Shown here piece after piece: positions 41,948-51,252 of a stretch of 64,000 nucleotides of DNA (positions are counted from its first letter, which is position 1; the number at the start of each line of letters is the position of its first letter). This stretch comes from Gemmatimonadaceae bacterium (GTDB lineage Bacteria; Gemmatimonadota; Gemmatimonadetes; Gemmatimonadales; Gemmatimonadaceae), in assembly GCA_016742275.1 (NCBI GenBank), contig JACVCD010000006.1, positions 186,001-250,000 of the forward strand, read 5' to 3'. Below the pieces are notes generated by a model, which was not told the DNA's origin, made no database searches, and worked only from the letters and a program-made list of their open reading frames with translations. The position numbers were made by a program, and so were the translations under genes.

Positions 41948-44482
41948 ATGACCGCACCGAACGCCCGCGAACGCATCCTGCCGCGCCTCATCGACGAGGA
42001 GGTCAAGGAGTCGTTCATCAACTATTCCATGAGTGTCATCGTGGCGCGCGCATTGCCTGACGTGCGCGATGGACTCAAGCCCGTGCATCGCCGCGTGTTG
42101 TATGCGATGAACGAGCTCGGATTGTTGCCGGGACGTCCGTACAAGAAGTCTGCGACGGTTGTGGGCGATGTGCTGGGCAAGTATCACCCGCATGGTGACA
42201 GCAGTGTGTACGATGCGCTCGTGCGTATGGTGCAGGATTTCTCGCTGCGTTATCCGCTGGTCGATGGGCAGGGTAACTTCGGCTCGATGGACGGCGACAG
42301 CGCGGCGGCGTATCGCTACACCGAAGCGCGTCTCACGCGCATGGCTGTCGAGATGCTGAATGACATCGATCAGAACACGGTCGATTTCGCGCCCAACTTC
42401 GACGATCGTCTCGAAGAGCCGCGCGTGCTGCCCAGCGGATTCCCGAACCTGCTGGTGAACGGTTCGTCGGGCATCGCGGTCGGTATGGCCACCAACATTC
42501 CACCGCACAATCTCAAGGAAGTCGTGAGCGCCGTCATCGCGCTCATCGATGATCCGGAGCTCGATGCACAGGCGTTGCGGAAGTTGGTGAAGGGTCCCGA
42601 CTTCCCGACGGGTGGCTACATCTACGGCCGTGCCGGTATCTCTGACTATCAGGACACGGGTCGTGGCCGCATCGTCATGCGCGCGCGTGCCGTGATCGAG
42701 GAGAAGGAGTCGAGCGGCAAGTCGCAGATCGTCGTGACGGAAGTGCCGTACCAGGTCAACAAGGCGAAGCTCGTGGCGGATATCGCCGACCTCGTACGCG
42801 AACAGAAGCTCACGGGCATCAGCGCACTGCGCGACGAATCCGATCGTGATGGTATCCGTGTGGTGGTGGAGCTCAAGCGCGACGCCATTCCGCGCGTTGT
42901 GCTGAACCAGCTGTACAAGCACACCGCCATGCAGAGCACCTTCGGTGTGATCATGCTGGCGCTGGTGCCTGATCCGAATACGCGGCAGCTCGTGCCCAAG
43001 GTGCTCACGCTCAAGCAGTGCCTGCAGCACTATATCGAGCACCGTCATGAAGTCATCGTGCGCCGTACGCAGTTCCAGCTCGACAAGGCACTGGAGCGGG
43101 AGCATATCCTCGAAGGTTTGAAGATCGCCGTCGACAATATCGACGAGGTCATCAAGCTCATTCGTGCGGCCACCGACACGCCGACGGCCAGTGCGCAATT
43201 GCAGTCGCGCTTCGGGCTTTCGGAGCGTCAGGCCGAGGCGATTCTCAACATGCGTCTCGCCAAGCTCACCGGTCTTGAGCGCGACAAGCTCGAGGAAGAA
43301 CTCAAGGAAGTGCGCGCCGAGATCATCGAGCTGCGTGGCATCCTCGAGTCCAAGCCGCGTCGCATGAACATCCTCAAGGGCGAGTTGCTCAAGCTGGCGG
43401 AAACGTACGGTGATGAACGTCGCACGGAGATCGTGAGCGATGAAGGGGAGTTCTCGATCGAGGATCTGATCGCCGAAGAGGAGATGGTCGTGACCATCTC
43501 GCACGGCGGTTACATCAAGCGCACGCGTCTGTCGCTGTACAACAAGCAGGCGCGAGGCGGTCGAGGGAAGGCGAGCGCGGACCTGAAGGAAAACGACTTC
43601 ATGGAACGCTTCTACGTGGCGAGTACGCACACGTACATGCTCATCTTCACGAACGATGGTCGCTGCTTCTGGCTCAAGGTGCACGAATTGCCCGAGGCCG
43701 GACGCAATACACGCGGCAAGCCGATCGTGAATCTCATCAACGTGACGCCCGATACGCGTATTCGCGCCATTGTGGTCACCAAGGAATTCTCGGACACCGA
43801 ATTCCTGCTCTTCTGCACCAAGAACGGCACGGTGAAGAAAACCGCGTTGTCGCAGTACTCGAATCCGCGCTCGAATGGCATCAAGGCCATCAAGATCGAC
43901 ACGGAAGACGAGTTGATGGACGTGCAGGTGACGAGTGGCAACAACGATGTGGTGCTCGCCACGCGTCACGGACTCTCGCTGCGCTTCCATGAAAGCGATG
44001 TGCGCGAGATGGGCCGCGATACCACGGGTGTGAAGGGTATCGAGCTCCGGCCGTCGGATCAGGTCGTGGGCATGGTGGTCATCAAGCGCGAAGCCACGCT
44101 GCTGGTTGTCACAGAGCGTGGACTCGGCAAGTGCAGCGAGGTCAGCGAGTACCGCGTGCAGAAGCGCGGCGGCAAGGGCATCCTCACGCTCAACCGCACG
44201 GCCAAGACGGGTGATGTGGTGGCGCTGATGGAGGTCGTGCCGGAAGACGAGCTCATGCTCATGACGCGTCAGGGCATCGCCATTCGCAGCAAGGTCAGCG
44301 AAATCCGTGTCACCGGGCGTGCGGCGCAGGGCGTCAAGCTCGTTGCGCTCGACGAGAACGACATCGTGCAGGCCGTGGCCCGAGTCATTCCGGATGACAA
44401 GGAAGACAGCGAAGGCGGAGACGCTGGTGCGGAAGCCGGTGGTGATGCCGGCAGCGACGCCGGCGACGGCGCCGCCGAATAA
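41948..44482 (+). CDS. gyrA: DNA gyrase subunit A
   Basis: 844 residues from ATG 41948. Winged-helix and tower domains: [37 protein letters not shown]85SVYDAL (quinolone-region; E. coli S83 position is Ser85, so no resistance substitution is seen there), and AYRY124TEARL with the catalytic Tyr. The C-terminal pinwheel starts near residue 500 and has the GyrA box QARGGRGK. An acidic Glu/Asp/Gly-Ala tail ends the protein. With GyrB it introduces negative supercoils; gyrB is not adjacent. Could in principle be ParC, but the intact GyrA box and length argue for GyrA. Confidence 0.96.
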   Translation: MTAPNARERILPRLIDEEVKESFINYSMSVIVARALPDVRDGLKPVHRRVLYAMNELGLLPGRPYKKSATVVGDVLGKYHPHGDSSVYDALVRMVQDFSLRYPLVDGQGNFGSMDGDSAAAYRYTEARLTRMAVEMLNDIDQNTVDFAPNFDDRLEEPRVLPSGFPNLLVNGSSGIAVGMATNIPPHNLKEVVSAVIALIDDPELDAQALRKLVKGPDFPTGGYIYGRAGISDYQDTGRGRIVMRARAVIEEKESSGKSQIVVTEVPYQVNKAKLVADIADLVREQKLTGISALRDESDRDGIRVVVELKRDAIPRVVLNQLYKHTAMQSTFGVIMLALVPDPNTRQLVPKVLTLKQCLQHYIEHRHEVIVRRTQFQLDKALEREHILEGLKIAVDNIDEVIKLIRAATDTPTASAQLQSRFGLSERQAEAILNMRLAKLTGLERDKLEEELKEVRAEIIELRGILESKPRRMNILKGELLKLAETYGDERRTEIVSDEGEFSIEDLIAEEEMVVTISHGGYIKRTRLSLYNKQARGGRGKASADLKENDFMERFYVASTHTYMLIFTNDGRCFWLKVHELPEAGRNTRGKPIVNLINVTPDTRIRAIVVTKEFSDTEFLLFCTKNGTVKKTALSQYSNPRSNGIKAIKIDTEDELMDVQVTSGNNDVVLATRHGLSLRFHESDVREMGRDTTGVKGIELRPSDQVVGMVVIKREATLLVVTERGLGKCSEVSEYRVQKRGGKGILTLNRTAKTGDVVALMEVVPEDELMLMTRQGIAIRSKVSEIRVTGRAAQGVKLVALDENDIVQAVARVIPDDKEDSEGGDAGAEAGGDAGSDAGDGAAE

Positions 44483-44571
44483 AAGGCCCTTCACATTGCT
44501 TCCCATCCCGGTCGATATTCTGACTCGGATGGGGGCAATCGGTTCGCGGTTGGTTCCACCGATGCACATCC

Positions 44572-44594
44572 GGTGTCGACATTCGGTCGACACC
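44572..44594 (+). other. Stem-loop before the diguanylate cyclase gene
   Basis: GGTGTCGAC (44572-44580) and GTCGACACC (44586-44594) pair perfectly over nine bases with loop ATTCG. It ends 11 bases before GAGGAGAAGG, the ribosome site for the ATG at 44616. No U-run, so more likely a leader hairpin or processing site than a terminator. Confidence 0.55.
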
Positions 44595-44615
44595 ACGGGC
44601 CTTTGAGGAGAAGGG

Positions 44616-46091
44616 ATGGCGACGTCGCGCATCCTGGTGGCTGACGACGACGAAGCGGTGCTCGAATCCGTGACCTGGTTGCTCCAGGAGAACGGCTACG
44701 ATGTCATTCCCGCGAACGGCGGCAACGCCTGCCTCGAGCAGTTGGAGAAGAAGTCCCCGGATCTCCTCCTGCTGGATATCCTCATGCCCGACGCCGACGG
44801 CTGCCAGCTGCTCGAGCGCATCAAGGGTGAAGAGCGCTGGCGCGATCTGCCGGTGCTTATGCTGTCCGCTCAGCCCCCCGAGGAGGCCTCGGTCCGTTCT
44901 CTCGGGCTCGGCGCGGCCGATTTCATTCGGAAGCCATATCGGCCCAAGGAGCTGCTCGCCCGGGTCCAGGCGCAGCTCCGCATGGGCGCGTTGCTTCGCT
45001 CCACGCGCATGGCCCTGGTGCGCACCGAAGAGGCGCTGGTGCGTGCGCAGCAGGACGCGGACAGTCGTCGCAAACTGGTGGATATCCTGCACGAGGTTAC
45101 TGGCGACCTGTCAGTATCCGAACTGTTCCAGATTCTCGTGCGTCGTGCCGCCCGTGCGCTCGGTGTATCGCACTGCAGCGTGGTGCTGGCGCGTCCGGGC
45201 GACACGCAGGCGGTCGTGGTCGCGGCCTACGAAAACCCGGGCATTCAGCATCTGACCGTACAGCTTGAGCGCTATCCCGAGCTCAAGGCGGCGCTCGACA
45301 GTGGTCAGCCCGTACTGGTCGAAGATCTCGATACGCACCCGTTGTACGATGGTGTGCGCCATGTCTGGGGTATCGAAGGCATCGAGGTCCCGATCAAGTC
45401 GGTCATTGCCTTGCCGTTCTCCATCGATCGCGGACAGTACGGTGTGTTTCTCGTGCGTCGCCGCCGTGATCAGGAGCGCTTCTCGCCGGCCGATCTCGAG
45501 TTTGCACAGGCTGTGGTCACTGCGGCGGTGGCAGTTATTCAGCGCGCGCAGATGGTGGAAAGCACCATGGCCGACAACGCGCGTCTCGAGCAGCTCGCAC
45601 AGACCGACCCACTTACGCAGCTGCTCAATCGGCGCGCGTTGACCGAGCGCATCAATGCCGAGATGGAGCGTGCGCTGCGCTATGACAGCACGATGGCCTT
45701 GTTGATGATCGACCTCGATCACTTCAAGAAGGTGAACGACACCTACGGCCACCTCGTCGGGGACGATGTGCTTCGTGATGTCGCCCAGTTGCTTCATGAA
45801 ACCATTCGCACCAGCGATATCGTGGCGCGCTATGGTGGTGAAGAATTCCTCGTGCTGTTGCCGGAAACCGATGATGAAGGCGCCGAATCCTTTGCCGAGC
45901 GCATTCGCGCTGCGGTTGAGGGACACCATTTCGCCAGCGAATCGCTGACTGAGCCGCTGAATCTCACGGCATCAGTTGGTGTGGCGGTGTTCCCGGCAGC
46001 GCGCATCGAGAGTGTGGAAGATCTATTCTCACGCGCCGATGCGGCGCTCTATCGCGCCAAGGCTGACGGGCGCAACCGGGTGCGCATGTAG
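44616..46091 (+). CDS. Response regulator diguanylate cyclase (REC-GAF-GGDEF)
   Basis: 491 residues after a strong GAGGAGAAGG site. REC domain 1-125 with the phosphorylatable D54 in LLLLD54ILMPDA; a helical linker; a GAF domain from about 150 to 300; a C-terminal GGDEF domain from about 325 with R-Y-G407-G-E-E-F411. The inhibitory I-site R398-T-S-D401 sits five residues before GGEEF. It should make cyclic-di-GMP from two GTP, be inhibited by product, and be activated by phosphorylation or a GAF ligand. No histidine kinase is adjacent. GGEEF is an accepted active variant. The window's two pilin operons make pilus or biofilm control a natural but unproven target. Confidence 0.92.
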   Translation: MATSRILVADDDEAVLESVTWLLQENGYDVIPANGGNACLEQLEKKSPDLLLLDILMPDADGCQLLERIKGEERWRDLPVLMLSAQPPEEASVRSLGLGAADFIRKPYRPKELLARVQAQLRMGALLRSTRMALVRTEEALVRAQQDADSRRKLVDILHEVTGDLSVSELFQILVRRAARALGVSHCSVVLARPGDTQAVVVAAYENPGIQHLTVQLERYPELKAALDSGQPVLVEDLDTHPLYDGVRHVWGIEGIEVPIKSVIALPFSIDRGQYGVFLVRRRRDQERFSPADLEFAQAVVTAAVAVIQRAQMVESTMADNARLEQLAQTDPLTQLLNRRALTERINAEMERALRYDSTMALLMIDLDHFKKVNDTYGHLVGDDVLRDVAQLLHETIRTSDIVARYGGEEFLVLLPETDDEGAESFAERIRAAVEGHHFASESLTEPLNLTASVGVAVFPAARIESVEDLFSRADAALYRAKADGRNRVRM

Positions 46092-46101
46092 TACCCGGTT
46101 G
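46073..46101 (+). terminator. Stem-loop at the end of the diguanylate cyclase gene
   Basis: CAACCGGGT (46073-46081) pairs over nine bases with ACCCGGTTG (46093-46101), spanning the stop codon. It sits between two convergent genes only 16 bases apart. No U-run follows, so confidence is low. Confidence 0.45.
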
Positions 46102-46107
46102 ATGTAC

Positions 46108-46599
46108 TCACATTCTGGAGTGCATCAACTCGACCTTCGTGCAGCGGTCCTGCACGACGAGCATGCCGGCCCTGGCAAAAGTCTCGGCCGCTTCCGCGTG
46201 CGCGATGCCGAGTTGCATCCACACGACCCTGGGACGCGCCGCGAGAATTTCATCGACGTGGGTGGGAACATCCGGTGTCCGTCGGAAGAGCAGTACCATG
46301 TCGATCGGTTCATCGATCGTATCGAGTGAGCGATGCACCGGCACACCGAGAATCTCGGTGATATCGGGGAAATACACGGGAACGGGAATGATTTCGTATC
46401 CCTGCTGCTGCAAATACTGCGGCACGTGATACGCTGGTCCACCGGCGATTTCCGGCTTGATGCCGATGACGGCAATGCGATGCACGTCTTTCAGCACTGC
46501 GGCAATCTCGTCGGGGCTCTCCAGCAACCGCGAACGCCACGCTTCGTCGCTTTCTGTTAGCTTCTCATCCACTCCCAGTATCTCCACTCGTGCCTCCAT
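46108..46599 (-). CDS. CoA-binding domain protein (YccU-like)
   Basis: 163 residues from ATG 46599; a longer frame upstream is antisense to the next gene and not used. After VDEKLTESDEAWRSRLLESPDEIAAVLKDVHRIAVIG comes a Rossmann fold with IPVYFPDITEILGVPVHRSLDTIDEPIDMVLLFRR, VDEILAARPRVVWMQLGIAHAEAAETFARAGMLVVQDRC TKVEL, the CoA_binding_2 pattern of YccU. Such proteins bind CoA or acyl-CoA; the reaction, if any, is not known. Divergent from a dehydrogenase with 15 bases between their starts, so they must share a promoter region. Confidence 0.85.
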   Translation of the reverse strand: MEARVEILGVDEKLTESDEAWRSRLLESPDEIAAVLKDVHRIAVIGIKPEIAGGPAYHVPQYLQQQGYEIIPVPVYFPDITEILGVPVHRSLDTIDEPIDMVLLFRRTPDVPTHVDEILAARPRVVWMQLGIAHAEAAETFARAGMLVVQDRCTKVELMHSRM

Positions 46600-46614
46600 C
46601 TTCGGAGTCAGCCG

Positions 46615-47757
46615 ATGCGTTTGCTCGTCCTCGGCGCGGGACTGCAAGGTACCGCGTGCGCGTTCGATCTGCTCAATGTGAGTTCCGTCACACATGTCAT
46701 GCTTGCCGATATGCGCGTTGGGCCATTGCCGACGTTTCTCGCGCAGCATGCCGGTCCTCGTCTTGAACAACTGGCACTCGATGTAAGAAATGATGACGCG
46801 GTGCGCGCGGTGTTTGCGCGCTGCGATGCTGTCATGAGTGCCATCCCCTACTACTTCAACGCCAACCTCGCGCGACTTGCTGTCGAAGCCGGCGTGCACT
46901 TCACCGATCTCGGTGGCAACACCGAAATCGTGCAGGAACAGAAGCAGCTCGATGCGGCTGCTCGTGCAAAAGGTGTGAGTGTGGTGCCCGACACCGGACT
47001 TGCGCCCGGTATGGTGAATGTGATCGCGCAACACGGCATCGATCAGTTCGACAGTGTCGAGCAGGTCAAATTGTTCGTTGGTGGACTGCCGCAGGAACCC
47101 GAACCGCCGCTCGGATACCAGATTGCGTATTCGATCGAAGGCATGGTGGACTATTACACCACGACATCGCTGGTCGTGCGTGATGGGCGCCCCGCAGAGG
47201 TGCGCGCATTGTCAGAGCGTGAGACCGTGCGCTTTGGCGGTGACATTGGTGACCTCGAGGCATTTCACACCGCTGGTGGTCTCAGCACCATGGTGTATCG
47301 CTATGCCGGCAAGATTCCGACGATGGAGTACAAGACACTTCGCTATCCCGGTCACGCGCACATCATGGAAGCCATTCGCGAATTGGGGCTGCTCGACACC
47401 ACGCCGGTGGATGTGAAGGGTCAGCAGATCGTGCCGCGCGATGTGTTTGTGAAAGTCGCCGGCGATCATCTGCGCAAAGGCAAGCCGGATCTGGTGGCGT
47501 TGCGGGTGGAAGTGACCGGCAGCAAGAACGGCACGCGTAACACACGTGCGTGGCAGGTGCTCGATTACTACGATCGGGCGCATGGCATTTCCGCCATGAT
47601 GCGCACGACGGGTTACACACTTTCCATTACCGGACAGCTGCAGGCGAGTGGAGCGATTGCGCCGGGAGTGCATACGCCGGATGAATGCATTCCTGCCGAT
47701 CGATACTTTGCGATGTTAGCTGAACGAGGGGTAGTTGTTCAGGAAGTGCAGGTTTGA
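46615..47757 (+). CDS. Saccharopine dehydrogenase family protein (lysine 6-dehydrogenase-like)
   Basis: 380 residues. Rossmann N-terminus LVLGAGLQGTACAFDLL (GxGxxG-type), FTDLGGNTEIVQEQKQLDAAARAKGVSVVPDTGLAPGMVNVIA and a C-terminal catalytic-like region with YPGHAHIMEAIRELGLL. The pattern is that of saccharopine dehydrogenase-like enzymes; closest by eye to L-lysine 6-dehydrogenase and carboxynorspermidine-type members, which oxidise an omega-amino group with NAD(P)+. No lysine operon nearby. After its stop lies the largest two-sided GCGTAA array but one. Confidence 0.85.
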   Translation: MRLLVLGAGLQGTACAFDLLNVSSVTHVMLADMRVGPLPTFLAQHAGPRLEQLALDVRNDDAVRAVFARCDAVMSAIPYYFNANLARLAVEAGVHFTDLGGNTEIVQEQKQLDAAARAKGVSVVPDTGLAPGMVNVIAQHGIDQFDSVEQVKLFVGGLPQEPEPPLGYQIAYSIEGMVDYYTTTSLVVRDGRPAEVRALSERETVRFGGDIGDLEAFHTAGGLSTMVYRYAGKIPTMEYKTLRYPGHAHIMEAIRELGLLDTTPVDVKGQQIVPRDVFVKVAGDHLRKGKPDLVALRVEVTGSKNGTRNTRAWQVLDYYDRAHGISAMMRTTGYTLSITGQLQASGAIAPGVHTPDECIPADRYFAMLAERGVVVQEVQV

Positions 47758-48012
47758 ACTGCGTAAGGGAACGGCGGGCGTAAAGCGACTCCATCGTGAA
47801 GGAGAAGCAAGCGACCGAAGAGCGTAAAGCAACGCCATCGTAAGCTGAGCCGGCGTAAAGGAAAAGCACGCGCCACAGCGCTAACGCCGTCTCGCGTGCT
47901 TCTTCTTTACTGCTGTACCGCTCACGTCGCAGTTCCTTTACGCCTTTCGGTCGCTTACTTCATCTTTACGCCCGCAGTTTCCTTACGCTTGCTGTTTCTT
48001 TACGCCGTTCGA
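47757..48012. repeat. Two-sided GCGTAA/TTACGC array between convergent genes
   Basis: The left part holds GCGTAAGG (47761), GGCGTAAAGC (about 47778), AGCGTAAAGC (47821) and GGCGTAAAGG (about 47852). The right part holds the reverse: CTTTACGCC (about 47936), CTTTACGCC (47965), CCTTACGCTT (about 47981) and CTTTACGCCG (47997-48006). A CGCGTGCTT/AAGCACGCG pairing marks the middle. The last unit contains the TAA stop codon of the chemoreceptor gene on the minus strand. Confidence 0.85.
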
Positions 48013-49718
48013 AACTCTCCTATCATCCCTCTCACCCGCATACTCGCCGTTTGCAGGACCTCGGCGGTAGCACTCACTTCTTCCGCCGACGCTGACGTCT
48101 CTTCGGTGCTCGCGGCCACTTCTTCGGCTGACGCCGCGTGACTCTCCGCGGTATCACGCGCCGTAGTGAGCGACTTCTGCACTGTCTGCAGCGACTGGCG
48201 ATTGGTCTCCACGGCATGCGTGACGCGCGCTGTTGCGGTTTCGACTTGCGACACGGCGTGTTCGATGCGCGCGAGCGCTGAACCGACCGCTTCGGCAACG
48301 GTCTCCACGTCACGCAGGCGAGTGGCACCACTCTCTACGGCGGTGGATGCGCTCGCAATACGGGAACGAATGCGCTTCACATTGTCCGTCACCTGATTGG
48401 CGGCGCTTGAACTCTGTTCGGCCAGGGCGCGTACTTCCTGTGCGACCACGGCAAAGCCCCGACCAGCCTGACCCGCGCGCGCAGCTTCGATGGCGGCGTT
48501 GAGGGCCAGCAGGTTGGTCTGCGAGGCGATCTCGGAAATCACACTCACGAAGTCGTCGATCACACTGGTGGCATCGCGCAGCGACATCATTTCCTGACGC
48601 GACGCGGTCACAACCTCGCGCGCGCCAAGCAGGGTATCCACCGCCACCTGCACCTGATCGCGTGCACTGTTGGTGGTGCCACGGATCTCACGACCCACCC
48701 GATCCGTTTCTTCCGCCGCTTCCCCAATCGTTGCCCCGGCCTCGGCCAGCGTCTTCACCGATTCGCTGGCGTGATTGAGCGCCGACAACTGCATCACGGC
48801 GCCGTGCGAAATGTCCATCACGGCCGTGGTGACATGCTGCGTGGATGCCGCGGCCGCGGTGGCCGAAGCGGACAATTCACTCGATGCCAGCGTGACTTGA
48901 TCTGCCTCTTCTCGCACGCGAGAGAGCAGGGAACGCAAGCGTTCACGGGCGAGTCGCATGGCATCAATGAGCTCGGCATACTCCCGAGCCACATTGGCAC
49001 CAGCCAGCACGTTGACCGGCTCGCGCAGATCGCCTGCACCAATAGCGTTCATCTGATTGCGCAAATCACTCAGCGGATTTGTCACCGCACGTGCCGTCGA
49101 CAAACCAAAGAATGCCGCCACACCAAAGGCGATTGCGACAACCACGGCCAGACTGGCTTCCGCACGCGTCAGCCCTTCCCGCATACGGTCCATGGAGGTT
49201 GATGCACCATTGCGTGCCGACTGCCGCAACTGCTGCAGGGCCTTTTCGATGGCCTCGATATCCTGCTGTGTCTGCGCCAATACGCGGTCGGCTTCGTCGA
49301 GCTGACCAGTGGTCTGCCAAGCGCGTGTGACCGCAATGCGTACCTCAAGTGCGCTCTGCAGTCGCCCGATCTGTTCGAGGTGACGACGCTCTTCGGCATT
49401 CAGCATGCCTTGTTCGAGAGCATCTTCGCGCAATTGCTCGGCTTCGATCACGAGACCACGGTATGCCGCTTCATCGTCTCCGCGCCCGGTGCTCAGATAG
49501 CGAAGGCCCGCCACGAGCTCACGAAGCACCGTGTTGGTTGCGCGCTCTACAAACTCTGAGCGACTCGCCAATTCACTGACGGTGCGTTCAGCATCACGAT
49601 TGCTGCGCGACAGGCCATACCATCCCAACAAACCAGCCAGCAGCAGCAGCGTGATCGACATGCCGAACCCGGCAACTAGGCGCGCACGAATGGTGGAGAG
49701 CAGACGCGGAAATTTCAC
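48000..49718 (-). CDS. Methyl-accepting chemotaxis protein
   Basis: 572 residues. TM1 near residues 12-34; a helical periplasmic sensor of about 150 residues (four-helix-like, VERATNTVLRELVAGLRYLSTGRG); TM2 (AEASLAVVVAIAFGVAAFFGL); HAMP with NPLSDLRNQMNAIGAGDLREPVN; then the coiled-coil signalling domain with the highly conserved tip EIASQTNLLALNAAIEAARAGQAGRGFAVVAQEVRALAEQ. It signals to CheA/CheW, possibly for pilus or flagellar taxis. Its ATG overlaps the stop of a binding lipoprotein upstream, suggesting that lipoprotein is its ligand-sensing partner. It lacks a CheR-docking pentapeptide at the end; the tail EFRTA is set by a repeat-derived stop. Confidence 0.94.
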   Translation of the reverse strand: MKFPRLLSTIRARLVAGFGMSITLLLLAGLLGWYGLSRSNRDAERTVSELASRSEFVERATNTVLRELVAGLRYLSTGRGDDEAAYRGLVIEAEQLREDALEQGMLNAEERRHLEQIGRLQSALEVRIAVTRAWQTTGQLDEADRVLAQTQQDIEAIEKALQQLRQSARNGASTSMDRMREGLTRAEASLAVVVAIAFGVAAFFGLSTARAVTNPLSDLRNQMNAIGAGDLREPVNVLAGANVAREYAELIDAMRLARERLRSLLSRVREEADQVTLASSELSASATAAAASTQHVTTAVMDISHGAVMQLSALNHASESVKTLAEAGATIGEAAEETDRVGREIRGTTNSARDQVQVAVDTLLGAREVVTASRQEMMSLRDATSVIDDFVSVISEIASQTNLLALNAAIEAARAGQAGRGFAVVAQEVRALAEQSSSAANQVTDNVKRIRSRIASASTAVESGATRLRDVETVAEAVGSALARIEHAVSQVETATARVTHAVETNRQSLQTVQKSLTTARDTAESHAASAEEVAASTEETSASAEEVSATAEVLQTASMRVRGMIGEFRTA

Positions 49719-50932
49719 GGCTGATTCTCCTCGTTGCCTGTGCCTGCAGTCGCGACACCCGGAATGCGCGTGATGACCACCGAGCGTCCCTTGATATCGT
49801 GATTCTTCTCGAACGCGATGCGGCCAGCCACGCCATCCACCGATGGCGCGCCGTTGCCGATTTTCTCCATCGCAATTCGCAACGACGTGCGTGAACGCGC
49901 GCCGCTCGCTACTGTGCGGCCAATGACAATTGCCGCGTCGTACGAGAGGGCGGCGAACATGTCCGGTTCCTGCTGAAACTGCTTGCGATAGCGTGGCAGG
50001 AAGGAATTGGCTTCCACACTTGTCGCGCGTTCGGCACGGAAGAAGGCTACGAATCGCGCGCCGGCAGCGTCGGGATCGGTGCTCATGGTTTCGGTACCGT
50101 CGCCACCGACAAAAGGCACGGTCACATTGCGTTCACGCAGCGCGCGAATGAGCGCGAGCGCATCGTCACCATCACCGGGGAACAAAACCACATCCGGCTT
50201 CTGACTCGCAATGAGTGATGCATACGCTTCCCACTCCACGATGCCGGTGAGATACGGATCGCGGATGATGACTTTGCCCTGACCTTCAGTGAAGGTGCGG
50301 GCGAATGTCGCGGCCCAATCACGTCCGTAGGAGTCATTGCGGTACACGATGGCCGCTTTGCGTGCGTTGAGTGAATCGAGCACCCAGCGCGCGGCGTATC
50401 GCGCGGCTTCGGCATCACTCGGCGCGACGCGGAAGAACCAGGGATTGATACCGGTCAGGCGCGGCGATGAAGCTGTTGGCGACACAGCGACCACACCATT
50501 GGCGCCATCGTGTTCGGCGTCCGCGTAAATCGGGATCACTTCCACGGTATTGCCGCTCTCCGGATGACCGACCACCGCAATCACGGAAGGGTCATCGCGA
50601 AGCTGCTGTGCGACGCGAACCGCTGAGGTGGCGGTGGAGTCGGGCAGGCGCACGGTGAACTGCGCGCCACCGGCACCGCCGGCTTCATTGAGACGAGCGA
50701 CCGCCAACTCCACACCCCGGACGACCTGTTCGTAGCCAGGACTTCCAGGTATGGCCCCCACGCCAATGGCGAGCCCTCCGGCTCGTTCCGAAGTGCGGGA
50801 ACAGGCGGATAGGGTGGTCAGGATGCCAGCGAAGACCAAGGTGGCCCGCAGCACGGAGCGGCTGGACCACCGAATCGCACGGCCGAAGCGCGGCGAGGGC
50901 TGGAATCGGGGGGAGGCGGGATGGTTGCTCAC
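49715..50932 (-). CDS. Periplasmic ligand-binding lipoprotein (Peripla_BP_6 type)
   Basis: 405 residues. N-terminal basic region, hydrophobic TLVFAGILTTLSAC with lipobox L-S-A-C, then IGVGAIPGSPGYEQVVRGVELAVARLNEAGG, typical of branched-chain amino acid (LivJ-type) and amide-binding proteins. The two-lobed fold continues with VVGHPESGNTVEVIPIYADAEHDG and IAYRNDSYGRDWAATFA-like segments. No ABC permease or ATPase genes are adjacent; instead the stop overlaps the start of a chemoreceptor (ATGA). It may sense an amino acid or urea-like ligand for taxis rather than for uptake, which is inference. Confidence 0.88.
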   Translation of the reverse strand: MSNHPASPRFQPSPRFGRAIRWSSRSVLRATLVFAGILTTLSACSRTSERAGGLAIGVGAIPGSPGYEQVVRGVELAVARLNEAGGAGGAQFTVRLPDSTATSAVRVAQQLRDDPSVIAVVGHPESGNTVEVIPIYADAEHDGANGVVAVSPTASSPRLTGINPWFFRVAPSDAEAARYAARWVLDSLNARKAAIVYRNDSYGRDWAATFARTFTEGQGKVIIRDPYLTGIVEWEAYASLIASQKPDVVLFPGDGDDALALIRALRERNVTVPFVGGDGTETMSTDPDAAGARFVAFFRAERATSVEANSFLPRYRKQFQQEPDMFAALSYDAAIVIGRTVASGARSRTSLRIAMEKIGNGAPSVDGVAGRIAFEKNHDIKGRSVVITRIPGVATAGTGNEENQP

Positions 50933-51252
50933 GGCCCAGAGACGACCGGAGGGCTGTCACGGAAACGGCAAAAACGGCTCCGGATGGCACGGGCCATTTC
51001 CGACGCTTTCATCCGTCATTTTCGAGATCGTTTCCGAATGAAAAACCAGTGAAAAGTTGCATGAGCAGTTACTCACTCAGAAAATGTCAGAGAATCGCCG
51101 AGAACGTGTGCGGTTTTGCTTGCGGCAGCCGGAAACCCCGGTTTAGCTTCGCTCACAGCAGTCCCACCCCTGCTGCCAACTTCGGACGGGTCACCGGCGT
51201 TCCCGGTGCCGCCCGGGTTGTCCGCACCCTCTACACTCCCTCAGGAACCGGC
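50933..51252. other. Divergent 320-base promoter region (lipoprotein / ctaC)
   Basis: No coding region I can support; an in-frame 5' extension of ctaC is open to 51049 but has no ribosome site and would precede the lipoprotein signal. AAAAGTTGCATGAGCAGTTACTCAC (around 51050-51076) is the most promoter-like stretch, but I cannot point to clear -35/-10 boxes. Confidence 0.4.

Noticed and set aside
41915-44632. A 905-codon open frame on the strand opposite gyrA
   Set aside because: It is a mirror of gyrA: GC-rich third positions remove antisense stops. It has no ribosome site or recognisable domain, and gyrA on the other strand is certain.
49715-50932. Binding lipoprotein considered part of an ABC uptake system
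   Set aside because: No permease or ATPase gene is adjacent and its stop overlaps a chemoreceptor start.
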